Assembly (NCBI RefSeq): GCF_007833215.1 | Contig: NZ_CP042239.1 | Coordinates: forward strand, 2,912,001-2,976,000 | Reading direction: 5' to 3' | Length of the DNA: 64,000 nucleotides | From: Sphingomonas suaedae | Lineage (GTDB): Bacteria; Pseudomonadota; Alphaproteobacteria; Sphingomonadales; Sphingomonadaceae | Part shown: piece after piece, positions 1 through 8,559 of the stretch | How the letters are laid out: the number at the start of each line of letters is the position of its first letter | Numbering within the stretch: the first letter of the stretch is position 1 | The notes under the pieces: model-generated | Told to the model about the DNA's origin: nothing | Seen by the model: the letters and a program-made list of their open reading frames with translations, nothing else | Database searches by the model: none | Position numbers and translations under genes: made by a program

Positions 1-1
1 C

Positions 2-643
2 GATGCGATCCACTTGCTCGACGAGAAGAACCATCTCACCATCGAATATCGCGCCACCACCGACAAGGCGACCGTCGTCAACCTGACCAACCACAATTAC
101 TGGAACCTGTCGGGCGAAGGGTCGGCGAATGGCGCGATGGGCCATGTCGTGATGATCCCGGCGCAGACCTATCTACCGACCGACGACGGTGCGATCCCGA
201 CCGGCGAATTCAAGTCGGTCGCGGGCACCGTGTTCGATTTCCGCACGCCGCGCGCGGTGGGCGACCGGGTTCGCGATGCCAGGGACCAGCAGATCGTTTG
301 GGGTCGCGGCTATGATCACAACTGGGTGATCGGTCGCAAGGTAATCCCCGGCCAGCAGCTGATGGCGAAGGTCCATGACCCGGCTTCGGGCCGCGGGTTC
401 GAGCTGTGGTCGAACCAGCCGGGACTGCAATTCTACTCGGGCAATTTCTTCGACGCGACCAGCAGCGGGAAAGCCGGGAAAATCTATCGCATGGGCGATG
501 CGATCGTGATGGAGCCGCAGAATTTCCCCGACGCGCCGAACCAGAAGGGATTCCCCAGCGCGCGGCTCGATCCGGGCCAGACCTATCGCAACGTGATGAC
601 CTATCGTCTCACCACCGGCGCAGCGCCGCGCAGGAAGCGCTGA
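2..643 (+). CDS. galM: Aldose 1-epimerase (galactose mutarotase), 5' end outside window
   Basis: The C-terminal part of a galactose mutarotase, which interconverts alpha and beta anomers of aldohexoses such as galactose. The reading frame is open to the left edge, so the start lies outside the window. Family signatures are visible: TNHNYWNLSG near the start (contains the family's conserved histidine) and the block EPQNFPDAPNQ near the C-terminus, whose Glu corresponds to the catalytic base. About 213 residues are seen against 340-380 for the family. The next gene begins one base after the stop, so they are probably co-transcribed. Its place beside galactonate-pathway genes fits a role in feeding galactose or a related sugar into that route. 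The family assignment is firm; the exact sugar is inferred. Confidence 0.93.
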   Translation, partial: DAIHLLDEKNHLTIEYRATTDKATVVNLTNHNYWNLSGEGSANGAMGHVVMIPAQTYLPTDDGAIPTGEFKSVAGTVFDFRTPRAVGDRVRDARDQQIVWGRGYDHNWVIGRKVIPGQQLMAKVHDPASGRGFELWSNQPGLQFYSGNFFDATSSGKAGKIYRMGDAIVMEPQNFPDAPNQKGFPSARLDPGQTYRNVMTYRLTTGAAPRRKR

Positions 644-644
644 G

Positions 645-1601
645 ATGCTGGCGGCGGAGCGATCGTTGATCCGCCTCGCCGCCCTGTGCGCGGCCGTTCC
701 CATAGTACTGGGAGCGGCCGTGGTCGCGCATGACGCACCGACCGCGTTCGCCGGTGCCGATCCGGATATCGAGGTCGCGGACGGCCGTTACTGGATCTAT
801 CCGACCAACAGCGGCGAAGGCGGGGCGGCGCGGCTATACGCATGGACGTCACGCGATCTGCGCACCTGGCAGCGTGACCGCGAATTGCTGCGGCTGGACG
901 ATATCGACTGGATCGCTGACGACGGTGCGCCGCGCCATTTTCTCTGGGCTCCCGACATGGTCGCCGCCAATGGCCGCTATTATCTCTATTATTCGGTCGG
1001 CCCGCAGAACCCGACGCCCAGCCGCATCGGGGTCGCCACGTGCGATACTCCGGCTGGCCCCTGTTCCGACAGCGGCAAGCCGCTGATCACCGGAGGCAAC
1101 GGGTTCGAGGCGATCGATCCGGCGGTCTTCGTCGATCCTCGCGATGGCAGCCGGTATCTCTATGCCGGCGGCAGCGCGGGTGCGACGTTGCGGATGTGGC
1201 GGCTGAACCCGGACTTGACGTCGCTCGACCGCGAGATGCCGGTCGAGACGCCACCGCAGTTCACCGAGGGCGCGTTCGTGCATGAACGGAACGGCACCTA
1301 CTATCTATCCTACTCCCATGGCTCGTGGCGGCATGCGACCTATTCGGTCCATTATGCCACGTCGCGTTCGCCGTCGGGTCCATGGGCGTATCGCGGCGCG
1401 ATCCTGACCAGCGATGGGCGCTTCAAGGGGCCCGGGCACCACGCCTGTCTGCGCGACCCCGGCACTGGCCGCTGGCACATCGCTTATCATCGCTGGGAAG
1501 GCGAGCAGGGCGACGGCCCCTATAAGGGCCAGCGCCGCATCGTCGTGCAACCGATAACCTATGGGCCAGACGGCGCGATCGAACCTATTGCGATGCAGTG
1601 A
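645..1601 (+). CDS. Glycoside hydrolase family 43 protein
   Basis: A 318-residue five-bladed propeller glycosidase of the GH43 type, the family of arabinofuranosidases, xylosidases and exo-galactanases. The three expected acidic residues are recognisable: Asp39 in GADPDIE (base), Asp158 in EAIDPAVF (pKa modulator) and Glu208 in FTEGAFV (acid). An N-terminal hydrophobic stretch (about residues 8-28) suggests export or membrane anchoring. The start ATG lies one base after the epimerase stop, implying translational coupling. Substrate cannot be read from sequence; the galactose-type neighbours suggest a side chain or terminal sugar of a galactan or arabinogalactan, but that is inference. Confidence 0.88.
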   Translation: MLAAERSLIRLAALCAAVPIVLGAAVVAHDAPTAFAGADPDIEVADGRYWIYPTNSGEGGAARLYAWTSRDLRTWQRDRELLRLDDIDWIADDGAPRHFLWAPDMVAANGRYYLYYSVGPQNPTPSRIGVATCDTPAGPCSDSGKPLITGGNGFEAIDPAVFVDPRDGSRYLYAGGSAGATLRMWRLNPDLTSLDREMPVETPPQFTEGAFVHERNGTYYLSYSHGSWRHATYSVHYATSRSPSGPWAYRGAILTSDGRFKGPGHHACLRDPGTGRWHIAYHRWEGEQGDGPYKGQRRIVVQPITYGPDGAIEPIAMQ

Positions 1602-1620
1602 CGCGGCTCAGCGAGCCGCG
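1602..1620. terminator. Bidirectional terminator hairpin between convergent genes
   Basis: A perfect 8-bp stem CGCGGCTC (1602-1609) with GAGCCGCG (1613-1620) and a 3-base loop sits directly at the end of the GH43 gene and overlaps the last codons of the convergent GntR gene. No U-tract follows, so it may be a stabilising hairpin or a weak terminator. Confidence 0.55.
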
Positions 1621-2345
1621 CCTGCCTCTGCCGCATCGATCAGTTCCAGCACGTCTCCGATCAGCTCACGCATCGCGGTGCGCGCGCCGTCGGGATCGCG
1701 CCCGACGATCGCATCGCGCACTGCCGCGTGATCGGCGACGCTGGCGCTGCGTCCCTTGATCCGGTTGGTGAAGCGGATCGACGTGCGCAGCGCAGTCGTC
1801 ACCACCTCCCGGAACTGCGCGTAGAACGGGTTTCCCGAGCCGCGCAGAATCGCGATGTGAAATGCGATGTCCGCCTCAAGCGTATCGTCATGCCCCTGCT
1901 CCGCCGCCTTCATGCGGTCTAGCCCGTCATTGATTCGCTGGAAATCGTCCGCGTCGGCGAACCGCGCGGCAAGTGCGGCGGCCTCGGGCTCGATCGCGAC
2001 GCGCAACTGGTTGAACTGCTTGAGCAGCTCGACCGAAAATTGCCGTTCGAGCAGCCAGCGCAGCACATCGGTATCGAACAGGTTCCACGACGTGGTCGGC
2101 TGAACCACCGTTCCCTGACGCGGGCGCGCACTGAGCAGCCCCTTGGCGGTCAGCATCTTCACCGCCTCGCGTGTCACCGAACGGCTGACACCATGCTGCT
2201 TTGCCAGTTCGGCCTCGGTCGGGAATGCCTCGCGTTCAAATCGGCCGGTCACGATCGCGCGACCAAGATTGTCCAGCAGGCCATAGGTCAGGTTGCGCCC
2301 AAGCTCCGGCCGCCCCTCACCCCGAACCAGCGTTGATAACTCCAT
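1608..2345 (-). CDS. GntR-family (FadR subfamily) transcriptional regulator
   Basis: A DNA-binding regulator with an N-terminal winged helix (PTEAELAKQHGVSRSVTREA followed by the KGLLSARPRQGT wing) and an all-alpha FCD ligand-binding domain rich in His, Asp and Arg (for example the ADIAFHIAILRGSGNPF block). I start it at the ATG at 2345 (MELSTLV); a longer frame to 2429 would add 28 residues of poor similarity and consume the whole regulatory region. It faces the symporter gene, leaving about 150 bp between the two starts. By analogy with DgoR and UxuR relatives it probably represses the symporter-dgoK-dgoA operon in response to a sugar acid. The ligand is inferred only from the neighbours. 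Confidence 0.88.
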   Translation of the reverse strand: MELSTLVRGEGRPELGRNLTYGLLDNLGRAIVTGRFEREAFPTEAELAKQHGVSRSVTREAVKMLTAKGLLSARPRQGTVVQPTTSWNLFDTDVLRWLLERQFSVELLKQFNQLRVAIEPEAAALAARFADADDFQRINDGLDRMKAAEQGHDDTLEADIAFHIAILRGSGNPFYAQFREVVTTALRTSIRFTNRIKGRSASVADHAAVRDAIVGRDPDGARTAMRELIGDVLELIDAAEAGAAR

Positions 2346-2495
2346 GGTCAACTGAACCGCCTCCCGCTCCCGTCCCTTATTGGCCGGCGCAATCATTGAT
2401 AAGCGGAATGAGGCGCTAGACAAGACCAATTAATCAGATAAATGTACGCCCCGCGGCTGGAACCACGTCGCGCATCCTTGGAGGGGACCACAGCG
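2346..2495. promoter_or_regulatory. Divergent regulatory region of the GntR gene and symporter operon
   Basis: Non-coding segment between divergent starts. It contains an AT-rich island (accaattaatcagataaat, about 2424-2443) unlike the surrounding GC-rich DNA, a plausible promoter and operator location. A ribosome binding site GAGGGGA (2481-2487) precedes the symporter ATG at 2496. I cannot identify a defined GntR palindrome. Confidence 0.5.
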
Positions 2496-4130
2496 ATGAC
2501 GAGTCTGTCGCAAATCGATCTGATTGTTGTGATCGTTTATGCCATCGGCATTTTCGGCCTGGCCCAATGGGTTAGTCGTGAAAAGGCAGGTCACGTCAAG
2601 GACAGCTCCGACTATTTCCTGGCGTCGAAAGCGCTCCCCTGGTGGGCGATCGGCGCCTCGTTGATCGCCGCGAATATCTCCGCCGAACAGATCGTCGGCA
2701 TGTCCGGATCGGGCTATGCGATCGGTCTTGCCATCGCATCCTATGAATGGATGGCCGCGGTAACGCTGCTGATCGTCGGCAAATGGTTCCTGCCGATCTT
2801 CCTCAAGAACGAAATCTACACCATGCCGCAGTTCCTGGAACAGCGGTTCGGTCCGACGATCCGGACCGTGATGGCGGTGTTCTGGCTCGCACTCTACATC
2901 TTCGTGAACCTGACCTCGATCCTCTGGCTCGGTTCGATCGCGGTGACGCAGGTCGCGGGCGTCAACCAGGACGTCGCGCTGGTCGGCCTCGGCGTCTTCG
3001 CGCTCGTCTATCAGCTGCGCGGCGGGCTCAAGGCGGTGGCGCTGACCGATATCGTTCAGGTCACGCTGCTGATCTTTGGCGGTCTCGTCATCTCCTACCT
3101 GACGCTCAGCCAGATCGGCGGCGACGCCGGCGTGCTCGGCGGCTTTACGCGCCTGACCACCGAGCTGCCCGAGAAGTTCGACATGATCCTCTCGCAGGAC
3201 AATCCCTTCTACAAGGATCTTCCGGGCCTGTCGGTGCTGATCGGCGGCATGTGGATCGCGAACCTCAGCTATTGGGGGTTCAACCAATATATCATCCAGC
3301 GCGCACTGGCGGCGAAGAACCTGTCCGAAGCGCAAAAGGGCGTGGTGTTCGCCGCATTCCTTAAATTGCTGATGCCGGTCATCATCGTGCTGCCGGGCAT
3401 CGCTGCGGTGCTTCTGGCTCCCGATCTCGCCCGCCCCGACCAGGCCTATCCGACGATGATGAGCCTGTTGCCGGTCGGCCTGCTCGGCCTGGTCTTCGCG
3501 GCGCTGGTCGCGGCGATCATCGCGTCGATGGCGTCGAAGATCAATTCGATCGCAACGATCTTCACCCTCGATCTCTATGCCAAGATGAAGGGCGTGGAGA
3601 GCCGTGCGCTGGACGCCGGCGGCGACGCCACGCTGACCGCAGGGCATGAAAAGCAGCTGGTGCTGGTCGGGCGGATCGCGGCGGTCGTAGCGACCATCGC
3701 CGCGATCCTGACTGCGCGCCCGCTGCTCGGCAGCCTCGATCAGGCCTTCCAGTATATTCAGGAATTCTCCGGCTTCGTGACGCCGGGCATCACCGTCATC
3801 TTCCTGCTCGGCCTGTTCTGGCCGCGCGCGACGGAGCTCGGGGCGCTGGTCGGTGCAGTGGCTTCCGTGGTGCTCAGCTTCATCTTCTGGTTCCCCGCCG
3901 ATTGGGGCGGCGTCGCCGCGCTCAACGCAGTGCCGTTCATGAACCGGATGATGATCGTGTTCTTCGCCAGCCTCGCGCTCGCGGTGGTCGTCTCGCTAGC
4001 GCGACCTGCCCGCGCGGACAGCAACCGCATCACGATGCAGGGCGTGTCGTTCGGTACGACCACCAGCTTCAACATCGCTTCGGTCATCATCGTCCTGATC
4101 CTGATCGCGCTTTACGTCACATGGTGGTGA
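2496..4130 (+). CDS. Sodium:solute (sugar) symporter, SSS family
   Basis: A polytopic inner-membrane transporter of the solute:sodium symporter family, SglT-like. The ATG at 2496 has GAGGGGA upstream and yields MTSLSQIDLIVVIVYAIGIF as first transmembrane segment; an upstream ATG at 2442 has no ribosome site. About 13-14 hydrophobic helices are visible over 544 residues, with family blocks such as SSDYFLASKALPWWAIGASL and the conserved QxxxQRALAAKNLSEAQKG loop after TM7. It overlaps dgoK by 10 bp, so it is in the same operon. The substrate is likely galactose or a related sugar or sugar acid that the next two genes metabolise; that link is inferred. Confidence 0.9.
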   Translation: MTSLSQIDLIVVIVYAIGIFGLAQWVSREKAGHVKDSSDYFLASKALPWWAIGASLIAANISAEQIVGMSGSGYAIGLAIASYEWMAAVTLLIVGKWFLPIFLKNEIYTMPQFLEQRFGPTIRTVMAVFWLALYIFVNLTSILWLGSIAVTQVAGVNQDVALVGLGVFALVYQLRGGLKAVALTDIVQVTLLIFGGLVISYLTLSQIGGDAGVLGGFTRLTTELPEKFDMILSQDNPFYKDLPGLSVLIGGMWIANLSYWGFNQYIIQRALAAKNLSEAQKGVVFAAFLKLLMPVIIVLPGIAAVLLAPDLARPDQAYPTMMSLLPVGLLGLVFAALVAAIIASMASKINSIATIFTLDLYAKMKGVESRALDAGGDATLTAGHEKQLVLVGRIAAVVATIAAILTARPLLGSLDQAFQYIQEFSGFVTPGITVIFLLGLFWPRATELGALVGAVASVVLSFIFWFPADWGGVAALNAVPFMNRMMIVFFASLALAVVVSLARPARADSNRITMQGVSFGTTTSFNIASVIIVLILIALYVTWW

Positions 4131-4999
4131 GGCGGGGCGAACCGTTCCTGGCGGTCGATTGGGGCACCACCAACCGCCGGGTCTATCGGATCGAACACGG
4201 CGCGGTCGCGGCGACCGAACGCGACGACCGCGGCGTCACCGCCGTCGCGGCTTTCGCTGCGGAGGCAGCGGCGATCCGTGACCGGTTCGGCGACCTGCCG
4301 ATGCTGCTCGCCGGCATGGTGGGATCGAATATCGGCTGGCAGGTCGCACCCTATGTCGCTGCGCCTGCGGGCGTGGCTGACCTGGCCGCAAAGCTGCACC
4401 GCGTCGACGACCGCACCGCGATCGTTCCGGGCGTCTCGACGCTGGCAGGCGGGCGACCCGATGTGATGCGCGGGGAAGAGGTGCAACTGCTCGGCGCGGT
4501 CGCGGCCGAACTGGTGCCGGGCGATTCGCTGCTGGCCCAGCCGGGCACGCATTGCAAATGGGCCGAGATGGCGGGCGGGCGCATCGCCGGCTTCACCACC
4601 GCGATGACCGGGGAGCTGTTCGGGCTGCTGCGCCAGCACGGCTTGCTCGCCGCCCAGCTTCAGGGCGCGGTGAGCGCGAACGCCGCCTATCTGGACGGCG
4701 TCGAGGAAGCGAAGCGCCGCGATCTCACCGCCTCGCTGTTCGGCATTCGTGCGGCGAAGATGCTGGGCACGCGTGAGGACGCCGACGCTGCGGCATTCGC
4801 CAGCGGCCTGCTGATCGGCAGCGACGTGGTCGCGCGGATCGAGAGCACGACGCACGACCATATCCATATTCTCGCCGGCCCCGAGCTCGGCGCGCTCTAT
4901 GCCGCCGCGATCGAGGCCAATGGCCGCGCCGCCCATATCGTCGACAGCCACGCCGCCTTTGCCGCCGGCATCATCGCAATCGGAACCGCACTCCCATGA
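4121..4999 (+). CDS. dgoK: 2-dehydro-3-deoxygalactonokinase
   Basis: Phosphorylates 2-keto-3-deoxy-galactonate to its 6-phosphate in the De Ley-Doudoroff branch of galactose degradation. The N-terminal phosphate-binding motif FLAVDWGTTNRRVYRI is that of the ASKHA kinase fold, and LAQPGTHCKWAEM is typical of DgoK. With the ATG at 4121 the protein is 292 residues, the usual length of DgoK proteins. The start overlaps the symporter stop by 10 bp, and the stop overlaps the aldolase start in ATGA. Longer frames to 3902 are antisense-type extensions inside the symporter gene and are rejected. Confidence 0.93.
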   Translation: MVVRRGEPFLAVDWGTTNRRVYRIEHGAVAATERDDRGVTAVAAFAAEAAAIRDRFGDLPMLLAGMVGSNIGWQVAPYVAAPAGVADLAAKLHRVDDRTAIVPGVSTLAGGRPDVMRGEEVQLLGAVAAELVPGDSLLAQPGTHCKWAEMAGGRIAGFTTAMTGELFGLLRQHGLLAAQLQGAVSANAAYLDGVEEAKRRDLTASLFGIRAAKMLGTREDADAAAFASGLLIGSDVVARIESTTHDHIHILAGPELGALYAAAIEANGRAAHIVDSHAAFAAGIIAIGTALP

Positions 5000-5625
5000 C
5001 ACATCTTGCCAGCTTCGACGCCGCCTTTGCCCAATGCCCGCTGATCGCGATCCTGCGCGGCGTCCGGCCGGATGAGGTGGAGACGATCGGCGATGCGCTG
5101 GTCGATGCCGGCTTCACCCTGATCGAAGTGCCGCTGAACTCCCCCGATCCGCTCGACAGCATCGCGCGACTGGCACGGCGGCTGTCGGACCGGGCGATGG
5201 TCGGCGCGGGCACGGTGCTGCGCGAAGCCGATGTCGCCGCCGTTGCCGATGCCGGGGGTACACTGATCATCTCACCCAACGCCAATCCGGCCGTGATCGC
5301 GGCGGCCGCCGGGCGCGGCCTGATCTCGCTGCCCGGCATCGCCACGCCGACCGAAGCCTTTGCGGCGGTGGACGCAGGCGCGACCGCGCTCAAGCTGTTC
5401 CCGGCCGAAGCGGCGTCGCCCACCGTGCTCAAGGCGATGCGTGCAGTGCTGCCAAGGGACATGCGCGTGCTCCCCGTCGGCGGGATCGCGCCGGACACGA
5501 TGCAGCCGTGGCGCGATGCCGGGGCGGCCGGCTTCGGACTCGGGTCGGCGCTCTACAAGCCCGGCCTTACCGCAATTGAGGTGGCTGAGCGTGCCGCCGT
5601 GTTCGTTGCGGCCATCCGCACCTGA
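4996..5625 (+). CDS. dgoA: 2-dehydro-3-deoxy-6-phosphogalactonate aldolase
   Basis: Cleaves 2-keto-3-deoxy-6-phosphogalactonate to pyruvate and glyceraldehyde-3-phosphate, the step after DgoK. It is a class I aldolase TIM barrel of the KDPG/KDPGal family: the N-terminal block PLIAILRGVRPDE, the catalytic Glu in TLIEVPLNSP, the GAGTVL strand and the Schiff-base Lys in ATALKLFPAEA are all present. Length (209 residues) is typical. The start codon overlaps the dgoK stop by 4 bp. The combination with dgoK makes KDPGal the likely substrate rather than the gluconate epimer KDPG. Confidence 0.93.
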   Translation: MTHLASFDAAFAQCPLIAILRGVRPDEVETIGDALVDAGFTLIEVPLNSPDPLDSIARLARRLSDRAMVGAGTVLREADVAAVADAGGTLIISPNANPAVIAAAAGRGLISLPGIATPTEAFAAVDAGATALKLFPAEAASPTVLKAMRAVLPRDMRVLPVGGIAPDTMQPWRDAGAAGFGLGSALYKPGLTAIEVAERAAVFVAAIRT

Positions 5626-5673
5626 TCGCACCGGGGTTTTACCGGCAAGCGCAAGGCCCCATATTCGAGAGTG

Positions 5674-6633
5674 ATGATGAAGCAAGCCGCCGCCCTGCCC
5701 GCCACCGCCCCCGAAGCGATGCGCCATATCCCGGGCGGCACCTTCACTATGGGCTCGGAGCAGTTTTACGAGGAAGAGCGACCGCTAAAGCGGGTCAAGA
5801 TCGACCCGTTCTGGATCGACGAGACGCCGGTGACCAACGCGCAATTCGCCGCATTCGTCGAGGCGACCGGCTATCGCACCTTTGCCGAACTGCCGCCCGA
5901 CCCCAAGCTCTATCCGGGCCTCGATCCGGCATTTGCGATGCCGGGCTCGCTGGTGTTCATCAAGCCGCCCGCCCCGGTTCCGCTCGACGATCATGGCAAT
6001 TGGTGGGACTTCGTTGCCGGCGCGGACTGGCGCCATCCGACCGGGCCGGAGAGCTCGGTCGCGGGCATGGACGACCACCCGGTGGTGCATATCGCATTCG
6101 AGGACGCCGAAGCCTATGCCAAATGGGCAGGCAAGGCGCTCCCCACTGAAGCGGAGTGGGAGTTTGCGGCCCGTGGCGGGCATGAAGGTCGGGAGTTTGC
6201 CTGGGGTGACGAACTCGCGCCAGACGGTGCGGTGCTCGCAAATTATTGGCAGGGACTGTTTCCCTTTGCCTCAACCAAAGGGGGCGGCAGTTTTCGCACG
6301 ACCCCGGTTGGCAGCTTCCCGATCAACGACTACGGCCTGTCGGACATGATCGGCAATGTCTGGGAATGGACGCGCGACTGGTACGGGACGGGCGCGCTGG
6401 CCAAAACCAAGGGAAGCTGCTGCGTCGCCGCCAACCCGCGCGGCGCTAGGCTGCGCGACAGCATCGATCCCTCCACACCACAGGTGAAGATCGGGCGCAA
6501 GGTGCTGAAGGGAGGTTCGCATTTGTGCGCCGTGAACTATTGCCAGCGCTACCGACCAGCGGCCCGTCACCCCCAGGCGATCGACAGCGCCACCAGCCAT
6601 ATCGGCTTCCGCTGCGTCATCCGCGAGCATTGA
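5674..6633 (+). CDS. Formylglycine-generating enzyme (SUMF1) family protein
   Basis: Member of the FGE-sulfatase fold. True FGEs oxidise an active-site cysteine of sulfatases to formylglycine. Typical blocks: HIPGGTFTMGSEQFYEEERP at the N-terminus, LPTEAEWEFAARGG in the middle, NDYGLSDMIGNVWEWTRDWY, and the C-terminal LKGGSHLCAVNYCQRYRPAA. The last block keeps both copper-binding cysteines (about Cys285 and Cys290), which ergothioneine-type and decoy relatives lack, so a real FGE activity is plausible. GTG 5671, ATG 5674 and ATG 5677 are all possible starts. It follows dgoA by about 50 bp. No sulfatase is visible in the window; the cluster may continue to the left and act on a sulfated galactan (inference). 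Confidence 0.9.
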   Translation: MMKQAAALPATAPEAMRHIPGGTFTMGSEQFYEEERPLKRVKIDPFWIDETPVTNAQFAAFVEATGYRTFAELPPDPKLYPGLDPAFAMPGSLVFIKPPAPVPLDDHGNWWDFVAGADWRHPTGPESSVAGMDDHPVVHIAFEDAEAYAKWAGKALPTEAEWEFAARGGHEGREFAWGDELAPDGAVLANYWQGLFPFASTKGGGSFRTTPVGSFPINDYGLSDMIGNVWEWTRDWYGTGALAKTKGSCCVAANPRGARLRDSIDPSTPQVKIGRKVLKGGSHLCAVNYCQRYRPAARHPQAIDSATSHIGFRCVIREH

Positions 6634-6745
6634 GGGGCACGACGGACGCGATCGATTGAAATTGTCTGTCGTCCTTGAGAAGCCGTGCTTTCGCTAGGCA
6701 TTCTTCGGAGGGAAACTCAAAAGGCGGCCAATCGCTTTGGGATGG

Positions 6746-7180
6746 TGATGTCCCCTCTGTTTTTCCTCCAGATTGAGTGAGAGTTTTCCGGCCTTGTGAA
6801 GATTACGAGGAAGGAGCTGGAGATGAAGAAGTCGAGGTACACGGAAAAGCAGATCGCGTTCGCGTTGAACCAGGCGGAGACGGGGACGCCGTTGGCTGAA
6901 GTCATTCGTCGCATGGGCGTGTCGGAGCAGACCTTCTACCGTTGGAAGAAGGTTTATGGCGGGCTCGGCTTTGGCGAGCTGCGGCGGGTGAAGCGGCTTG
7001 AGGAGAACCGCAAGCTCAAGCAGCTGGTCGCTGATCCCAGCCCGGATAAGCACATTTTGCGGGACGTCCTGGCAAAAGCTCTGATGCTTGGGCGGCGGCG
7101 TGACATCGTCGCGCACCTCCATGGGCAGCAGATCAGTTCTTACGTCCTCGTCCCGGGCTTTCGCGATACGCGCGGTCCTC
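6746..7180 (+). mobile_element. IS3-family insertion sequence remnant (orfA end only)
   Basis: The left end of an IS3-group element starts near the TGATGTCCCCTCTG sequence at about 6746, followed by a leader, an intact orfA start and part of the orfA/orfB junction. The right part, including nearly all of orfB and the right terminal repeat, is missing, and sequence continues into an unrelated dehydrogenase gene. Left and right limits are approximate because I could not align to a complete copy. Confidence 0.7.
6823..7110 (+). pseudogene. IS3-family transposase orfA, truncated
   Basis: The ATG at 6823 follows AAGGAGCTGGAG and encodes a helix-turn-helix orfA protein (SRYTEKQIAFALNQAETGT, then VSEQTFYRWKKVYGG) and the leucine-zipper-like RVKRLEENRKLKQLVAD segment that mediates multimerisation in IS3 transposases. 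Similarity ends around DVLAKALMLGRRRDIVAHL, after which the frame runs on meaninglessly across the neighbouring antisense gene. Without orfB carrying the DDE catalytic domain it cannot transpose. Confidence 0.8.
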
Positions 7181-7190
7181 GTGCGCCGGC

Positions 7191-7940
7191 TCAGACCTGC
7201 GCCAAACCTCCGTCGACGAACACCTCGGCACCGGTCATGAAGCTGCTGTCTTCGCTGGCCAGGAAGAGCGCGACCGCCGCCGTCTCTTCGGGCTGGCCAA
7301 TCCGACCTAGCGGTGTCTGTGCAGTCAGCCCGGCGACGAGCGCCTTTTCCTCTTCGGGCGAGCTTGCGAGGCCTTGGAGGCCGGGCGTCAAGGTCGCTCC
7401 AGGCGAAAGTACGTTGACGCGAATGCCGCTGTCCTTGAGATCGAGCGCCCAGCTTCGCGCGAAATTGCGGACCGCGGCCTTACTCGCGCTGTAGACACTG
7501 AATGCCGGCGTGCCTTTCGAACCGGTGGTTGAGCCAGTGAGAATGATAGCCCCACCCGATTGCATCAGAGGCAGCGCCTTTTGCACCGTAAACAGCGTGC
7601 CACGAACGTTGGTGTCGAAGGTGCGGTCGAACTGCTCCTCCGTAATCATGCCAAGCGGCGCCAAATCGCCACCCCCGGCATTGGCGAACACGATATCCAA
7701 TCCACCACGCTTCTCGCGCACTAGGTCGAACAGACGATCGAGATCGTCGAGGCTGGCAACGTCGCTGCGAATGCCAATGACGGCGCCGCCGACCTCGTCG
7801 ACGGCCTTGTCCAGTTCGGCCTGGCGGCGCCCGGTGATGAAGACGTGCGCTCCCTCAGCGACAAATTTCTTTGCGGTCGCGAGGCCAATGCCACTGGTGC
7901 CGCCGGTGATGAGGGCCGTCTTTCCTTGAAGTCTGTTCAT
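7191..7940 (-). CDS. Short-chain dehydrogenase/reductase (SDR) family oxidoreductase
   Basis: A 249-residue classical SDR using NAD(P)H on an unknown alcohol, ketone or quinone-type substrate. Motifs: TGGTSGIG (residues 12-19) for cofactor binding, NAGG (87-90), and the catalytic Ser137, Tyr150 and Lys154 (YSASK). Arg38-Arg39 after the second strand favours NADPH. The ATG at 7940 is preceded by GGAGGAAAC; the in-frame extension to 7985 is rejected. It is divergent from an HxlR regulator, a common arrangement where HxlR senses electrophiles or quinones and controls a detoxifying reductase. The stop is close to the IS3 scar, so the gene end was near a rearrangement but is intact. Confidence 0.9.
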   Translation of the reverse strand: MNRLQGKTALITGGTSGIGLATAKKFVAEGAHVFITGRRQAELDKAVDEVGGAVIGIRSDVASLDDLDRLFDLVREKRGGLDIVFANAGGGDLAPLGMITEEQFDRTFDTNVRGTLFTVQKALPLMQSGGAIILTGSTTGSKGTPAFSVYSASKAAVRNFARSWALDLKDSGIRVNVLSPGATLTPGLQGLASSPEEEKALVAGLTAQTPLGRIGQPEETAAVALFLASEDSSFMTGAEVFVDGGLAQV

Positions 7941-8031
7941 GTGTTTCCTCCGAGCATTGAATGATGCGGAGCTAGACACGCACATTTCTTATTACTAGTA
8001 TGCACCTTTTGGTAAGTGCCCGGAGCTGCCG
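7941..8031. promoter_or_regulatory. Divergent promoter region with candidate HxlR operator
   Basis: The 91-bp gap between the SDR and HxlR starts contains TTAC at 7992-7995 and GTAA at 8012-8015, an inverted repeat with 16 bp between the arms, in an otherwise AT-enriched stretch. HxlR/YodB-type regulators bind inverted TTAC...GTAA-like sites, so this is a plausible autoregulatory operator. This is based on pattern only. Confidence 0.45.
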
Positions 8032-8397
8032 ATGCAGAGGAAGGTTTTCAGCTGCGGCCTTGATGTCGCGCTGGCGGTGATCGGCGGAAAGTGGAAGCCT
8101 CTGATCCTGTTCCATCTGGCGCACGACACGCGGCGCTACGGAGAGCTCAAGCGCGCGGTCGGCGGCGTGAGCGACAAGATGCTGATCCAGCAGCTCAAGG
8201 AACTGCATGCAGATGGTGTGGTCGATCGGCGCGACTACCAGCAAGTGCCGCCCAAGGTCGATTATTCGCTGACGCCATTCGGCAAGACGCTGGCCGATGC
8301 GCTCGTGCCGCTGTGTGCGTGGGGCACAGAACATATCACCACGGTCGAGAAACTCGTGGCTAATCGGGCGGCCAGTGATTTGAACGTCACTGCATAG
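8032..8397 (+). CDS. HxlR-family winged-helix transcriptional regulator
   Basis: A 121-residue MarR-like regulator. It has the HxlR hallmark VIGGKWKPLILFHL followed by RRYGELKRAVGGVSDKMLIQ (recognition helix) and the beta-wing ending KVDYSLTPFGKTL. Cys8 lies at the N-terminal position used by redox-sensing HxlR proteins such as YodB and HypR, so thiol or electrophile sensing is possible. It is transcribed away from the SDR gene, which is probably its target. Confidence 0.9.
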   Translation: MQRKVFSCGLDVALAVIGGKWKPLILFHLAHDTRRYGELKRAVGGVSDKMLIQQLKELHADGVVDRRDYQQVPPKVDYSLTPFGKTLADALVPLCAWGTEHITTVEKLVANRAASDLNVTA

Positions 8398-8559
8398 GTT
8401 CGCGGCAGGGCCCTCAGGCGGTTTCCGGGAATATCGGTGCCCCACGAAGTGCATGAACCGCCGCCGCTTTTAGGACGACGCAAGCTGGCCCGAATGTCTG
8501 GATCAAGGTCCGAGCCACCGCAAAGCTGCCGGTCAGGAGGCGGCCCAAGCCGCGCCGTT

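Noticed and set aside
2430..3647. 405-codon open frame antisense to the symporter
   Set aside because: Composition is Arg/His/Asp/Gln-rich with no motifs and it mirrors the highly structured symporter gene; a GC-driven shadow frame.
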